Part shown: positions 7,684 through 15,018 of the stretch, one piece after another
Layout of the letters: every line of letters begins with the position of its first letter
Position numbering within the stretch: the stretch's first letter is position 1
Assembly (NCBI RefSeq): GCF_022436485.1
Contig: NZ_JAKUDO010000001.1
Location: forward strand, 1,550,001 to 1,614,000
DNA from: Agrococcus sp. ARC_14
GTDB lineage: Bacteria; Actinomycetota; Actinomycetes; Actinomycetales; Microbacteriaceae
Length of the DNA: 64,000 nucleotides
Direction: 5' to 3'
Program-made: the position numbers and the translations under genes
Notes under the pieces: model-generated
Databases searched by the model: none
What the model saw: the letters and a program-made list of their open reading frames with translations, nothing else
What the model was told of the DNA's origin: nothing

Positions 7684-8484
7684 TCAGAATTCTGGTAGAT
7701 CGTGGCAATGGGTGCACTGGGCGCACCATCTGGGAGGGCGAGACAGTATCGGTGATGGTTTAGACCTCGCGTACATCTCCGCAAGGCGGCGCGCCTCCGG
7801 CCGAAGCCACCAGAGCCAGTAGCTGTGTCGCAGCATCGCGGCGACGAACTGCCGCCGCGCCGAGCCCGACTCGGGGAGCGGCACGTTCCGGCTCCGCTGC
7901 GTACGCCGAGCGCTGCGGGCGGCGCTCATCTGCGGTCCGGCTTCTGTCTTGGCTGACTGCACGAGTGTCCCGTAGAAATCGGCGACTCCGGGAGCAATGA
8001 CCGCCGCGCAGCGCTGCTGCCGAGCCGCCCCCGCCCTTTGGGTTGAGAGTGTCGCCCAGGCGGCCGATCCTTCAAGCTGGGGCACGTCCGAAGGCGATCG
8101 GAGGTCACCGCGCAGCAGTCGATCCGCGGTGCGTTCGGCGTCGATCTCTCGCAGGCTGCGAAAGCCCAGCCGGCGTAGCAGCGGGAGGGGAGGGCACCAG
8201 CCTCGTAGCCCGTGCTGAAGTAGGAAGGCCGCTACGACGGCTGGCAGCAGGAACCACCCACTGCGGGTCTTCACGGCCGCGATCGTCGCGGAAACCAGGA
8301 TGAGCGTGGATGCGTTGACTTCGAGCGCCCGCTCAACATCCCACTCTCGGCTGAGCTCGTCCAGCCGAGCGGTGAGCTGTTGCTCAGAGGCGCCTGCCAG
8401 GTGCTCGACGCGTCGGCTAGCTTCGCGGTCGATGCCGGCCTGTATTTCTTCCGAAGTGTGTGCTCGGACTCGGTCGCCGGTCAT
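7684..8484 (-). CDS. DUF2892-like membrane protein with unusual C-terminal extension
   Basis: 266 aa from ATG 8484 (GTG 8493 possible). Residues ~1-55 are helical and charged (ERALEVNAS). A hydrophobic pair (~60-95) ends in HGLRGWCPPLPLLRRLGFRS, the hallmark of DUF2892/YgaP-type membrane segments, and the usual protein ends soon after (RGDLRSPSDV, ~130). Here the frame continues about 130 residues more, to a Trp-rich stretch (SYWLWWLRPEARR) and CAQCTHCH. Either this is a genuine fusion or the original stop was lost. The start lies within two bases of the stop of a broken DUF2892 gene upstream. Confidence 0.55.
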   Translation of the reverse strand: MTGDRVRAHTSEEIQAGIDREASRRVEHLAGASEQQLTARLDELSREWDVERALEVNASTLILVSATIAAVKTRSGWFLLPAVVAAFLLQHGLRGWCPPLPLLRRLGFRSLREIDAERTADRLLRGDLRSPSDVPQLEGSAAWATLSTQRAGAARQQRCAAVIAPGVADFYGTLVQSAKTEAGPQMSAARSARRTQRSRNVPLPESGSARRQFVAAMLRHSYWLWWLRPEARRLAEMYARSKPSPILSRPPRWCAQCTHCHDLPEF

Positions 8485-8485
8485 C

Positions 8486-8690
8486 TCAGCCACACGCCCT
8501 CACGCTGGTTCCCGTCCAGCGGCCCTCGGCGCGCCCGGTGATCACGCGCCGGTCGGAGGCGCCAGCTGCAAGCGGGACCAGACCCACCGGCGGCGAGCGC
8601 GTAGCCGCCGGTGCCGCCCCTCGAGAGGCCCCAGGCGCCGAGGCCGCTGCCGGCCACGATGCGGACAAGGCGGCCAGGGGCGCACGCCAT
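8486..8690 (-). pseudogene. small DUF2892-type membrane protein gene, frameshifted
   Basis: ATG 8690 opens MACAPGRLVRIVAG...AWGLSRGGTGGYALAA, the start of a small two-helix DUF2892 protein. The second helix (VGLVPLAAGASDRRVITG) continues in the next frame and ends at TGA 8486-8488. One extra G near 8598 explains the break. The stop then overlaps the start region of the next gene, so the pair was probably once an operon. Confidence 0.55.
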
Positions 8691-9095
8691 GAACTGGCCG
8701 AAGCTTGACGACGAAACTCTTGAACCACGAGACACCGCATCCTGCTGCCAGCCGCGTCCGAAGGGTGTAAGTGCACCACATCCCCGCGACCGTAGCAAGG
8801 ACAGCGCAGCCCCGCCCGGTCGAGTCCGCACAAGCGACAGCACCCCCGCGCTCGACACGCGCAGGCGCGATCCAGGGTCGGCCTAGCCCCCTACGACCGC
8901 TTCGCCGCTGGAATCTGGCCACCGTGCTTCGTCAAAGACGAGGGCGCCGAGGGTTTCGGCGAAGCCGATCATGCACCGGCGTCGAGTGGTAGCGGACCGC
9001 GCCGTGGACAGCTAGACCCCACTGCAGACCGAACGACGCGCGAGCCGCAGGATTGGTTCGAGTGAAGCCGCACCTCGGGACGGAAGGCCTGGTCG
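8691..9095. other. no recognisable gene
   Basis: Several overlapping open frames run through this 405-bp stretch on the minus strand, but none has family-like content or consistent codon use. It is probably eroded DNA. Confidence 0.5.
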
Positions 9096-9258
9096 GGGGT
9101 GCTGTTCGGGGTGGGCCTCGTCGCATTCATCGACGAGACCGTCTTCCACCAGTTGCTGCACTGGCACCACTTCTACGACCGCGGCACTCCCGAGCTCGGC
9201 CTGGTGTCGGCCTTCGATTCGCTGTGGAGCGTCTTCGACGTGGTCATCGGCGCCGGGA
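9096..9258 (+). pseudogene. DUF2243 membrane protein remnant
   Basis: Residues VLFGVGLVAFIDETVFHQLL and HWHHFYDRGTPELGLVS align with the first third of the intact DUF2243 protein encoded at 9618-10148 (AVDEIVFHQILAWHHFYDRATPDIALLS). The frame has a TGA just upstream and no good start. Similarity stops abruptly after LGLVS. The following 9259-9617 holds nothing I recognise. Confidence 0.65.
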
Positions 9259-9617
9259 GTTCGCGGACGTCCGGCGAGCGCGCAAAAAGCATGGGGTGCA
9301 ACGCTGGGCGCATGTCGATGCTGTCCCCTATTGCGAGCCGCGCGCCGCGCAAGCCGAGGTGGGGGAGCTGGACCTCAGTCGGGAAGCGCGGTCAGCTGCG
9401 TTCCCGGGCCTCGCCTGCAACGCCGCGCGCCGGCGACTTCCGGATCATCGCTTGCCGGCGGGCTGCGGGTGCGGCGCACCAATCTCGCTGGAGCATGCGG
9501 CAGGTCCGCCCGAACGTCCCGGCCCCAGCAGGCCCCGAACGCCGCGGCCACGTCGTCATGCCGGGAATCGATCAGCTCCTGGCCGAACGGGTCGGGTGAG
9601 CGAAAGGAGAAACGGTC

Positions 9618-10148
9618 ATGAGCACTGTCCCGAAGCGCACCGCAGCGCAGCCATGGCGCAACCGGTCGTACTGGGCGGCGCTCCTGCTTGGGATAGCCAC
9701 GATGTCCGCGGTCGACGAGATCGTGTTCCATCAGATCCTGGCCTGGCACCATTTCTATGACCGCGCTACACCGGATATCGCATTGCTCTCGGACGGGCTG
9801 TTGCACGCGGCCGAGCTGTTCGCGTTCGTCGTCGGTTTCTTCTTCATGCTCGACGCGCGACGCCGCCGCTCGTTCCGGGGGGCGGCGGCTTGGGCAGGCT
9901 TCCTGGTCGGTCTCGGGCTGTTCCAGTTGTGGGACGGCATCGTCGATCACAAGCTCTTGCGGCTGCACCAGATCCGGTACGGGGTCGAGCTCTTGCCATA
10001 TGACATCGCGTGGAATGTCGCGGGTGGGCTACTGCTCCTCGCCGGCATCGTGGACGATCGCGCTGGCGCGCCGCGGAAATCGCGCGGAATCCGCGGCGCC
10101 AGCCGGAGCGGATCCGCTGACGGCATCGGATCGTGGCCGATGAACTGA
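9618..10148 (+). CDS. DUF2243 domain membrane protein
   Basis: 176 aa with AAAGGAG nine bases upstream of ATG 9618. Four hydrophobic helices (about 17-38, 55-75, 86-105, 125-143) carry conserved polar residues: DEIVFHQIL, WHHFYDR, LWDGIVDHKLLRLHQIR. The several His residues within or next to helices are typical of the family and suggest haem or metal handling, but no activity is established. DUF2243 genes usually neighbour ctaG, and a ctaG remnant lies 2.4 kb to the left, consistent with a decayed oxidase-assembly pair. The last ~25 residues (RKSRGIRGASRSGS...) look like read-through into non-coding DNA. Confidence 0.8.
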   Translation: MSTVPKRTAAQPWRNRSYWAALLLGIATMSAVDEIVFHQILAWHHFYDRATPDIALLSDGLLHAAELFAFVVGFFFMLDARRRRSFRGAAAWAGFLVGLGLFQLWDGIVDHKLLRLHQIRYGVELLPYDIAWNVAGGLLLLAGIVDDRAGAPRKSRGIRGASRSGSADGIGSWPMN

Positions 10149-10318
10149 TCCTGCTCGGCCCCGCTCGGGCCGATCCGCACGCGATCGCGCCCGGACGTCG
10201 TGCGCCTCGGCGCACACTACTCCGAAGCCCTCGTCATCTAACCGATGGCTCACGACACACACCTCGACGACGAGCAATCGGCGACGCGGCACGAGAAGGG
10301 GCGGCCGAACCCTGCTCT

Positions 10319-10600
10319 CTAGTGAGGGCTCCGCGGGTCGAGCGGCTGCCGGGCTTCGGGGATGCCGAGCGTGTTCTGCTCCGGGGCGGTGGCGCTGACT
10401 CGCGCGAGCAGCGATGCCGGGCACCCCCCACGGACTGCGCCGGTGAGGAGGAACGCAGCGCCGAGCGTGGCCGCGATGGCGAGCGGCGGGTCGTGCAGGT
10501 TGCTCAGCGCGAACGCGCCAGTCAGCGCGCCGACGGCGGCCTGCACGACGCGTTCGATGCTTCCCGGAGCGCAGACCGGTGCGCGGCTGCGGGAGGTCAC
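10319..10600 (-). CDS. DUF2892 membrane protein
   Basis: 93 aa from GTG 10600, whose GTGA overlaps the stop of the thioredoxin gene. Two hydrophobic helices (ERVVQAAVGALTGAFALS and LAIAATLGAAFLLTGAV) end in RGGCPASLLARV, the DUF2892 signature seen in the membrane anchor of YgaP-type rhodaneses. Last gene of the persulfide operon. The coupling to thioredoxin and the operon's rhodaneses suggests a membrane-side role in sulfane-sulfur transfer (inference). Confidence 0.75.
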   Translation of the reverse strand: MTSRSRAPVCAPGSIERVVQAAVGALTGAFALSNLHDPPLAIAATLGAAFLLTGAVRGGCPASLLARVSATAPEQNTLGIPEARQPLDPRSPH

Positions 10601-10974
10601 GGGGCCTCGGCGGTTGCGCGCTGCTCGGCGACCTGGCGGCGTACGTCGTCCATGTCGAGCGCGCGGACGCCGGCGATGAGGCTGTCGAGCTGGGCCAGAC
10701 CGAGCGCGCCGGGCTGCGAGAAGACGAGGATGCCGTCGCGGAAGGCCATGAGCGTCGGGATGGAGGTGATGCGGAAGGCCGCGGCCAGCTGCTGCTGGTC
10801 CTCGGTGTCGACCTTGCCGAACACGATGTCGGGGTTCGCGGCGGCGGCTCGCTCGAAGACGGGCGCGAAGCCGCGGCACGGGCCGCACCATGCCGCCCAG
10901 AAATCGAGGAGCACCATGCCGTCGCCGGCGATGGTCGAGTCCATGGTTTCGATGGTGATGTCACGCGTGGTCAT
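10597..10974 (-). CDS. trxA: thioredoxin
   Basis: 125 aa with AAGGAG upstream of ATG 10974. It has the thioredoxin fold with active site WCGPC (~31-35), the preceding LLDFWAAW strand and the cis-Pro segment TSIPTLMAF (~70). The length is about 20 residues longer than E. coli thioredoxin, due to a charged C-terminal tail. In this operon it would reduce protein persulfides or regenerate rhodanese and dioxygenase intermediates. No signal peptide, so cytoplasmic. The symbol is used in the generic sense. Confidence 0.88.
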   Translation of the reverse strand: MTTRDITIETMDSTIAGDGMVLLDFWAAWCGPCRGFAPVFERAAAANPDIVFGKVDTEDQQQLAAAFRITSIPTLMAFRDGILVFSQPGALGLAQLDSLIAGVRALDMDDVRRQVAEQRATAEAP

Positions 10975-11019
10975 GTTTGGGGTGGCTCCTTGGATACGTG
11001 TTGGTCGGATGGGCCGGCG

Positions 11020-11385
11020 TCAGCGCTCGATCGCGAGGCCGGTCGCCGCGGACGCGCTCTCGAGCGCGCCGAGGTCGGTGACGTCCGCGAAGCCGGCCTC
11101 GCGCATGAGCGCGACCGCCTGGGCTGACCGGCTGCCGGACCTGCAGTGGACGAAGTAGGGCGCATCAGGGTCGAGCAAGGGCAGTGCGGCGGCGAGGTCG
11201 CCGTTCGATACGTCGAGGAGGACGGCGCCGTCGAGGTGACCGGATGCGAACTCGCGCGCGGTGCGCACGTCGATGACGACGGCGTCTGCTGGTAGGGCGA
11301 CGCTGGCAGGGGGCGTCGCCGCGCAGCCTGTCGTGACGGCGGCGAGCGCGAGGCCGGCGAGGCCGACGAGCTGGGTTCTGGTCAT
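11020..11385 (-). CDS. rhodanese-domain lipoprotein
   Basis: 121 aa with GGAG upstream of ATG 11385. A lipoprotein signal ends in the lipobox TTGC (Cys ~21). The remainder is one rhodanese domain: VIDVRTAREFASGHLDGA and the active-site loop HCRSGSRSA with catalytic Cys. It would carry sulfane sulfur as a Cys persulfide on the outer face of the membrane, next to the TauE exporter encoded just upstream. Third from last gene of the persulfide operon. Confidence 0.87.
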   Translation of the reverse strand: MTRTQLVGLAGLALAAVTTGCAATPPASVALPADAVVIDVRTAREFASGHLDGAVLLDVSNGDLAAALPLLDPDAPYFVHCRSGSRSAQAVALMREAGFADVTDLGALESASAATGLAIER

Positions 11386-11413
11386 GGTGTTCTCCGGTGA
11401 TGGGGGGTGTCGC

Positions 11414-12187
11414 TCAGGTGAGCGGTAGGTGGAGCGCGAGCTGCTGCACGAGCAGCGCGACGGCCACGGCGAGCACGAGCACCGCGAATCCGGTGCGCAG
11501 TGCCTGTTCGGGGATGCGGCCGGTGAGCACCGAGCCGAGGAAGGAGCCGGCGACGGCGATTGCTGTGAAGGGCAGCACCAGCGCCCAGGGGATGTCGGGC
11601 AGTGCTGGCTGTGCGGCGAGCCCGGCGAGCGACTGCATAGCGATGACGAGCAGGGACGTGCCGATCGCTGCCGATGCGGGCAGGCCGGCGAGCAGGATCA
11701 GCGCGGGGACGATGAGGAACCCGCCGCCCGCGCCGACCAGCCCGGCGAGCGTGCCGACGGCTGCTCCGAGCATGAGGACTTGAGCGATGCGCGGCCGCGC
11801 GGGCTCCGCCTGGTCGTGGCGAGGACGCCGGCGAAGCATGGCCACCGCGGCGGCGATCATCGTGCCGGCGAGCAGCACCATGAGCACGCCCGGAGGCAGC
11901 ATGCCGCCGAGCAGCCCGCCGCCGAGCGCGCCCACGACACCGGCCGCTCCGAAGACCAGGCCGACACGCCAGCGGACGCGGCCCGCGCGAGCATCCTGCA
12001 GCAGGCCGATCGCGCTCGTCGTGCCGACGACGAGCAGCGACGACGCGATGGCGGATCGCGGGTCCACGCCGCCGACGGCGGTGAGGATGGGCACGGTGAG
12101 GATCGAGCCACCGCCGCCCAGCAGGCCGAGGCTGATGCCGACCAGTACGGCGAGCGCCAGTACGGCGATGGTGGCGCTCAGCGTCAT
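11414..12187 (-). CDS. TauE/SafE family sulfite/sulfur-anion exporter
   Basis: 257 aa integral membrane protein with about eight helices. It has the two family half-signatures: GLLGGGGSILTVPILTAVGG near the start and LAGLVGAGGGFLIVPALILL near residue 155. TauE/SafE proteins export sulfite, thiosulfate or related anions. In characterised cst operons a TauE-like protein accompanies the persulfide dioxygenase, removing the sulfite or thiosulfate it produces. ATG 12187 has no clear ribosome site and lies 22 bases after the upstream stop, so re-initiation is likely. Confidence 0.88.
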   Translation of the reverse strand: MTLSATIAVLALAVLVGISLGLLGGGGSILTVPILTAVGGVDPRSAIASSLLVVGTTSAIGLLQDARAGRVRWRVGLVFGAAGVVGALGGGLLGGMLPPGVLMVLLAGTMIAAAVAMLRRRPRHDQAEPARPRIAQVLMLGAAVGTLAGLVGAGGGFLIVPALILLAGLPASAAIGTSLLVIAMQSLAGLAAQPALPDIPWALVLPFTAIAVAGSFLGSVLTGRIPEQALRTGFAVLVLAVAVALLVQQLALHLPLT

Positions 12188-12209
12188 GGGAGGGTTCGAT
12201 CTGCGGCGG

Positions 12210-13622
12210 TCAGTTGCTTGCGGGCTCGCGCCCGGCCGTCCGCAGCCACCCCAGGTAGGAGCCGTCGAGCTCGACGACGTCGACGCCGGCTCGCCGCAGT
12301 GCGCTGGCCACGACGCTGTTGCGCACGCCGCTCTGGCAGTACGTCACGACGGTGCCCTCGGGGGGTAGCGCGTCGAGGTGCCAGAGCGCACGGCCGCCGC
12401 TGAGGTGTGCGGAGCCGGGAATGTGGCCCGCGGCGTGCTCGGAGCTGCCGCGTACGTCGACGAGGTGCGCGTCGACGAGGCCGTCGAGCTCTTCTGGCTG
12501 CAGCAGTCGGGGCTGCACCAGCTCGAGCCCGTCGAGGGAGCGGATGAAACCGTCGACGGCGTCGATGCCGACCCGCACGAGGTGGTCGCGCATCCGCTCC
12601 GCCTCCTCCCGGTCGGCGGCAAGCAGCACGAGCGGCCGGTGCTCCGCCTCCGGATCGTAGACCCACGCCCCGTAGGTCGCGGCCTTCGCTGCGCCCGGGA
12701 TGTTGAGGGAACCGACCACGGTGCCGTCGTGCACCTGCCGGCGGTCCCGAGTGTCGACCAAGATCGCGAGGTCGCGCTCCAGGAGGTGCTGCACCTCCCC
12801 AGTGGACCGCTCGGGAAGCGGTGCGCGCGGGTGGAGCACCGCGGGGCCCGTGCGGTTCTGGGACTTCATTCGGGCGAAGTACGCGTGGGCGTCGGGCTGC
12901 CCGTCGAGCAGAGCCCGCACGAAGCCCCGCTCGTCTTCGGCGGCGAGGTAGGGAGCCCACCACGAGAACGCGCGCTCGTAGCCGACCGTCGTCGCCGCGA
13001 TCGCGCCGAGCGACTTGCCGCACGCGCTGCCGGCACCGTGCGCCGGCAGCACCTGGACGTAGTCGGGCAGCGTCAGGAAGCGATCGCGCAGGCTCGCGAA
13101 GAGCTGCCGGGCGCCTTCGAAGCGTGTGTCGATGCCCCCGGCCGCCTCGTCGAGCAGATCCGGTCGGCCGACATCGCCGACGAACACGAAGTCGCCGGTG
13201 AGCATGAAGCCGGGCTCCTCGGCCTGCGCGCCGTCGGTCACTAGGAACGACAAATGCTCGGGCGTGTGACCGGGGCTGTGCACCGCGCGGAGCGTCACGT
13301 TCCCGACGACGATCTCGTCGCCGTCGCGCATCCGGTCGGCGTCGTCGAAGCCGGCGCCGTAGGTCCAGTCGGGTCCGCCCTCGTCGGAGACATGCATACG
13401 AGCACCGGTGCGCGCCGCGAGCTCGCGGGTGCCTGAGAGGTAGTCGGCGTGGATATGGGTCTCGGTGACGTGCGCGATGCGCAGGCCGTGCTTGTCGGCC
13501 AGTCGCACGTACTCGTCGACGTCGCGGCGGGGGTCGATCACGATCGCCTCGCCGGTCGCCTGGCAGCCGATGACGTAACTCGCCTGTGCGAGGTCCTCGT
13601 CGTAGATGCGCTCCAGCAGCAT
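12210..13622 (-). CDS. persulfide dioxygenase-rhodanese fusion (CstB-like)
   Basis: 470 aa from ATG 13622 with AAGGAGAGC upstream. Residues 1-~245 are a metallo-beta-lactamase-fold dioxygenase with HIHADY (H56, H58, D60), the further metal ligand in PGHTPEH, and LTGDFVFVGDVGRPDL, typical of ETHE1-like persulfide dioxygenases. Two rhodanese domains follow. The first (~260-365) lacks a catalytic Cys (VLLAADREEAE). The second has CQSGVR with Cys429. CstB oxidises low-molecular-weight persulfides to thiosulfate. Key enzyme of the operon, preceded by two Cys-rich microproteins and followed by a TauE exporter. Confidence 0.88.
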   Translation of the reverse strand: MLLERIYDEDLAQASYVIGCQATGEAIVIDPRRDVDEYVRLADKHGLRIAHVTETHIHADYLSGTRELAARTGARMHVSDEGGPDWTYGAGFDDADRMRDGDEIVVGNVTLRAVHSPGHTPEHLSFLVTDGAQAEEPGFMLTGDFVFVGDVGRPDLLDEAAGGIDTRFEGARQLFASLRDRFLTLPDYVQVLPAHGAGSACGKSLGAIAATTVGYERAFSWWAPYLAAEDERGFVRALLDGQPDAHAYFARMKSQNRTGPAVLHPRAPLPERSTGEVQHLLERDLAILVDTRDRRQVHDGTVVGSLNIPGAAKAATYGAWVYDPEAEHRPLVLLAADREEAERMRDHLVRVGIDAVDGFIRSLDGLELVQPRLLQPEELDGLVDAHLVDVRGSSEHAAGHIPGSAHLSGGRALWHLDALPPEGTVVTYCQSGVRNSVVASALRRAGVDVVELDGSYLGWLRTAGREPASN

Positions 13623-13657
13623 GATGCTCTCCTTGTTCGTCGTCGTCGTCGTAGTCG

Positions 13658-13771
13658 TCAGCAGTGGCAGCGGTCGGCCGCGGGGACGCCCTCGAGGGCC
13701 TCCTCGACGTGTTGGCCGCATCCGGCCCAGCTCGGCTTGCCGCAGCGGTCGCAGGTGGTGCGTGCACACAT
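13658..13771 (-). CDS. Cys-rich microprotein, copy 2
   Basis: 37 aa with GAGAGGAC before ATG 13771. Sequence pattern: MCARTTCDRCGKPSWAGCGQ then HVEEALEGVPAADRCHC. Seven cysteines in CxxC and CGxxxxAGCGxH arrangements suggest one small metal- or persulfide-binding knuckle. It is a diverged tandem copy of the next gene and lies 35 bases upstream of the dioxygenase. Similar microproteins accompany this operon type in Actinobacteria. Function unknown. Confidence 0.75.
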   Translation of the reverse strand: MCARTTCDRCGKPSWAGCGQHVEEALEGVPAADRCHC

Positions 13772-13794
13772 GGTGATGTCCTCTCGTCAGTGGA

Positions 13795-13980
13795 TCAGCG
13801 GCCGAACAGGCGCGCAAGGAAGCCGGGTCGCGAGGCCTTCGCCTCATCGATGTCGCGCTGCGTGTGCCGTCCGGGGCACCAGTCGGATGCCGGGACCGTG
13901 CGGCGCACGTCGCTCACGTGCTGGCCGCAACCGGCCCAGGTCGTCTTCCCGCACACGTTGCACTTCACAGCTCTGCACAT
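13795..13980 (-). CDS. Cys-rich microprotein, copy 1
   Basis: 61 aa with AGGAGGG before ATG 13980. Same core as its neighbour (CNVCGKTTWAGCGQHV) followed by VPASDWCPGRHTQRD and a basic amphipathic tail ending FLARLFGR that the shorter copy lacks. The tail could touch membrane or partner protein. First gene after the double operator, so likely the most strongly regulated of the operon. Function unknown; zinc or sulfane-sulfur binding is inferred from the cysteines. Confidence 0.78.
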   Translation of the reverse strand: MCRAVKCNVCGKTTWAGCGQHVSDVRRTVPASDWCPGRHTQRDIDEAKASRPGFLARLFGR

Positions 13981-14011
13981 CTCGCCCTCCTGGCGGTGTC
14001 GACGGATCTCT

Positions 14012-14028
14012 TATACCCCGGGGGGTAT
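14012..14028. promoter_or_regulatory. CsoR/CstR-family operator 1
   Basis: TATACCCCGGGGGGTAT, a near-perfect ATACCCC/GGGGTAT palindrome in the 98-bp gap between the divergent microprotein operon and the csoR-family gene. A second copy follows 23 bases on. Confidence 0.85.
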
Positions 14029-14034
14029 CAAAAC

Positions 14035-14051
14035 TATACCCCGGGGGGTAT
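14035..14051. promoter_or_regulatory. CsoR/CstR-family operator 2
   Basis: TATACCCCGGGGGGTAT, identical to operator 1 and centred 23 bp (about two helical turns) away, 28 bp before the regulator start. The pair can serve both divergent promoters, giving autoregulation. Confidence 0.85.
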
Positions 14052-14078
14052 GGTGGATGTCAACCCAGGAGGAACCCG

Positions 14079-14363
14079 ATGAGCACCAGCCCAGATATCG
14101 CCGCGGCGCACGACCCGGAGTCGAAGCGCAAGATCGTGAACCGGCTACGCCGCGCGCACGGCCAGCTCGCCGCCGTCATCGCGGCGGTCGAGGACGAGGC
14201 CCACTGCCGCGACGTCGTGCAGCAGCTCTCCGCCGTGTCGAAGGCCGTCGACCGCGCGGGTTTCCTCGTGGTCGCCGGCGCCCTGAAGGAGTGCCTAGCC
14301 GAGGAGCCGGGCGACGGCGAGCGCATCGACGAGCTGGAGAAGCTCTTCCTCTCGCTCGCTTAG
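14079..14363 (+). CDS. cstR: CstR-like persulfide-sensing repressor (CsoR/DUF156 family)
   Basis: 94 aa with CAGGAGG before ATG 14079. All-helical CsoR-family protein (NRLRRAHGQLAAVI). Copper-sensing CsoR needs Cys-His-Cys ligands. Here Cys43 and Cys72 are kept at the right spacing (29), but the His position (68) is Ala. Loss of the His with both Cys kept is the mark of CstR, which senses persulfides by forming Cys-Cys sulfur bridges. The neighbouring dioxygenase, rhodanese and TauE genes match known CstR targets, and two operators lie in the shared promoter. The true copper sensor of this window is the CsoR at 33125-33442, which has Cys48-His73-Cys77. Confidence 0.8.
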   Translation: MSTSPDIAAAHDPESKRKIVNRLRRAHGQLAAVIAAVEDEAHCRDVVQQLSAVSKAVDRAGFLVVAGALKECLAEEPGDGERIDELEKLFLSLA

Positions 14364-14459
14364 AGATTCCGGCGGGAGTCTCTGTGCCTCGGTAGGCACG
14401 CCGAGCAAGTGTGGCCCTCGCCATGCTTTTCCCTGGTGGGCCGCCGAGGCAAAGAAATA

Positions 14460-14516
14460 GGGCCAGGTGCGAACTTCCTCCAAGGGTGGTCCCTTGGTCG
14501 AAAGTTCACACCTGAC
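14460..14516. repeat. large imperfect hairpin upstream of HTH copy 2
   Basis: The left arm GGGCCAGGTGCGAACTT... and the right arm ...GAAAGTTCACACCTGACCC pair over about 26 bp, around CCAAGGG-TGGT-CCCTTGG. It could terminate the cstR transcript, although no T-run follows. It stands nine bases before the conserved left edge of the repeated HTH unit. Confidence 0.75.
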
Positions 14517-14524
14517 CCGTCTGT

Positions 14525-14992
14525 GGGTACCTGGGTAGCGCGTTCGGCAACACCGCACCCAAGACGAAAACTCTTGTCAACCGCTTGAATCGTGGGGTCT
14601 ACGAGATCTCGCGGCGTCCCCGGGACAGCGCCCCGAAAGACGGTCGTGGCGCTGTCGTGAGGACTGTCGAGACCGCTCAAACTTTTCTCACCGCCATGGA
14701 GGTAGATGCTCTCGTCGGCGACTACCTGACCGGGATGGGCGTCAAGGCGCTCGCCGAGCGGTACGGCGTCCACCGCGCCACGGTGTTCTCCCACCTTCGT
14801 CGCCGGAACGTGCCGAGCCGTCGTCCAGGGTTGGGTATCGAGGAAAGGGCGGAGGCCGTGCGCCTCGGGCGAGCAGGCGTCTCGACGCGGGCGATCGGGC
14901 GGCGGATGGGTGTGGACCGCAAGGTCGTGCGGGCGGCGCTTGTCGAGGCTGGGCTCATCGAGGACGACGGGTCGAACGCATCTGATCGGTGA
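14525..14992 (+). repeat. HTH unit, copy 2 of the dispersed repeat
   Basis: Homologous to 2071-2532, starting at GGGTACCTG and including the upstream open frame (YLGSAFGN...TKTLVNRLNRGV). Differences between copies are partly synonymous, which suggests past selection on the protein across the whole block. Confidence 0.7.
14657..14992 (+). CDS. small helix-turn-helix protein (recombinase-tail-like), copy 2
   Basis: 111 aa from GTG 14657 (TTG 14585 would add 24 residues and has no better ribosome site). The two HTH-like segments of copy 1 are kept: LAERYGVHRATVFSHLRRR and IGRRMGVDRKVVRAAL. The C-terminal tail differs (EDDGSNASDR). It sits between the cstR gene and an ATPase remnant. Function unknown. 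Confidence 0.6.
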   Translation: MRTVETAQTFLTAMEVDALVGDYLTGMGVKALAERYGVHRATVFSHLRRRNVPSRRPGLGIEERAEAVRLGRAGVSTRAIGRRMGVDRKVVRAALVEAGLIEDDGSNASDR

Positions 14993-15018
14993 CGCACAAG
15001 CATCGAGAGGTCCAGGGA

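Noticed and set aside
9375..9968. minus-strand frame with FGQELIDSRHDDVAAAFGAC
   Set aside because: The start looks protein-like for ~20 residues, but it lies mostly antisense to DUF2243, has no start or family match, and degrades quickly.
13664..13771. long frames through the microprotein (extensions of the MBL-rhodanese gene upstream)
   Set aside because: The dioxygenase has a clear ATG with AAGGAGAGC at 13622, and the upstream DNA encodes a separate Cys-rich microprotein.
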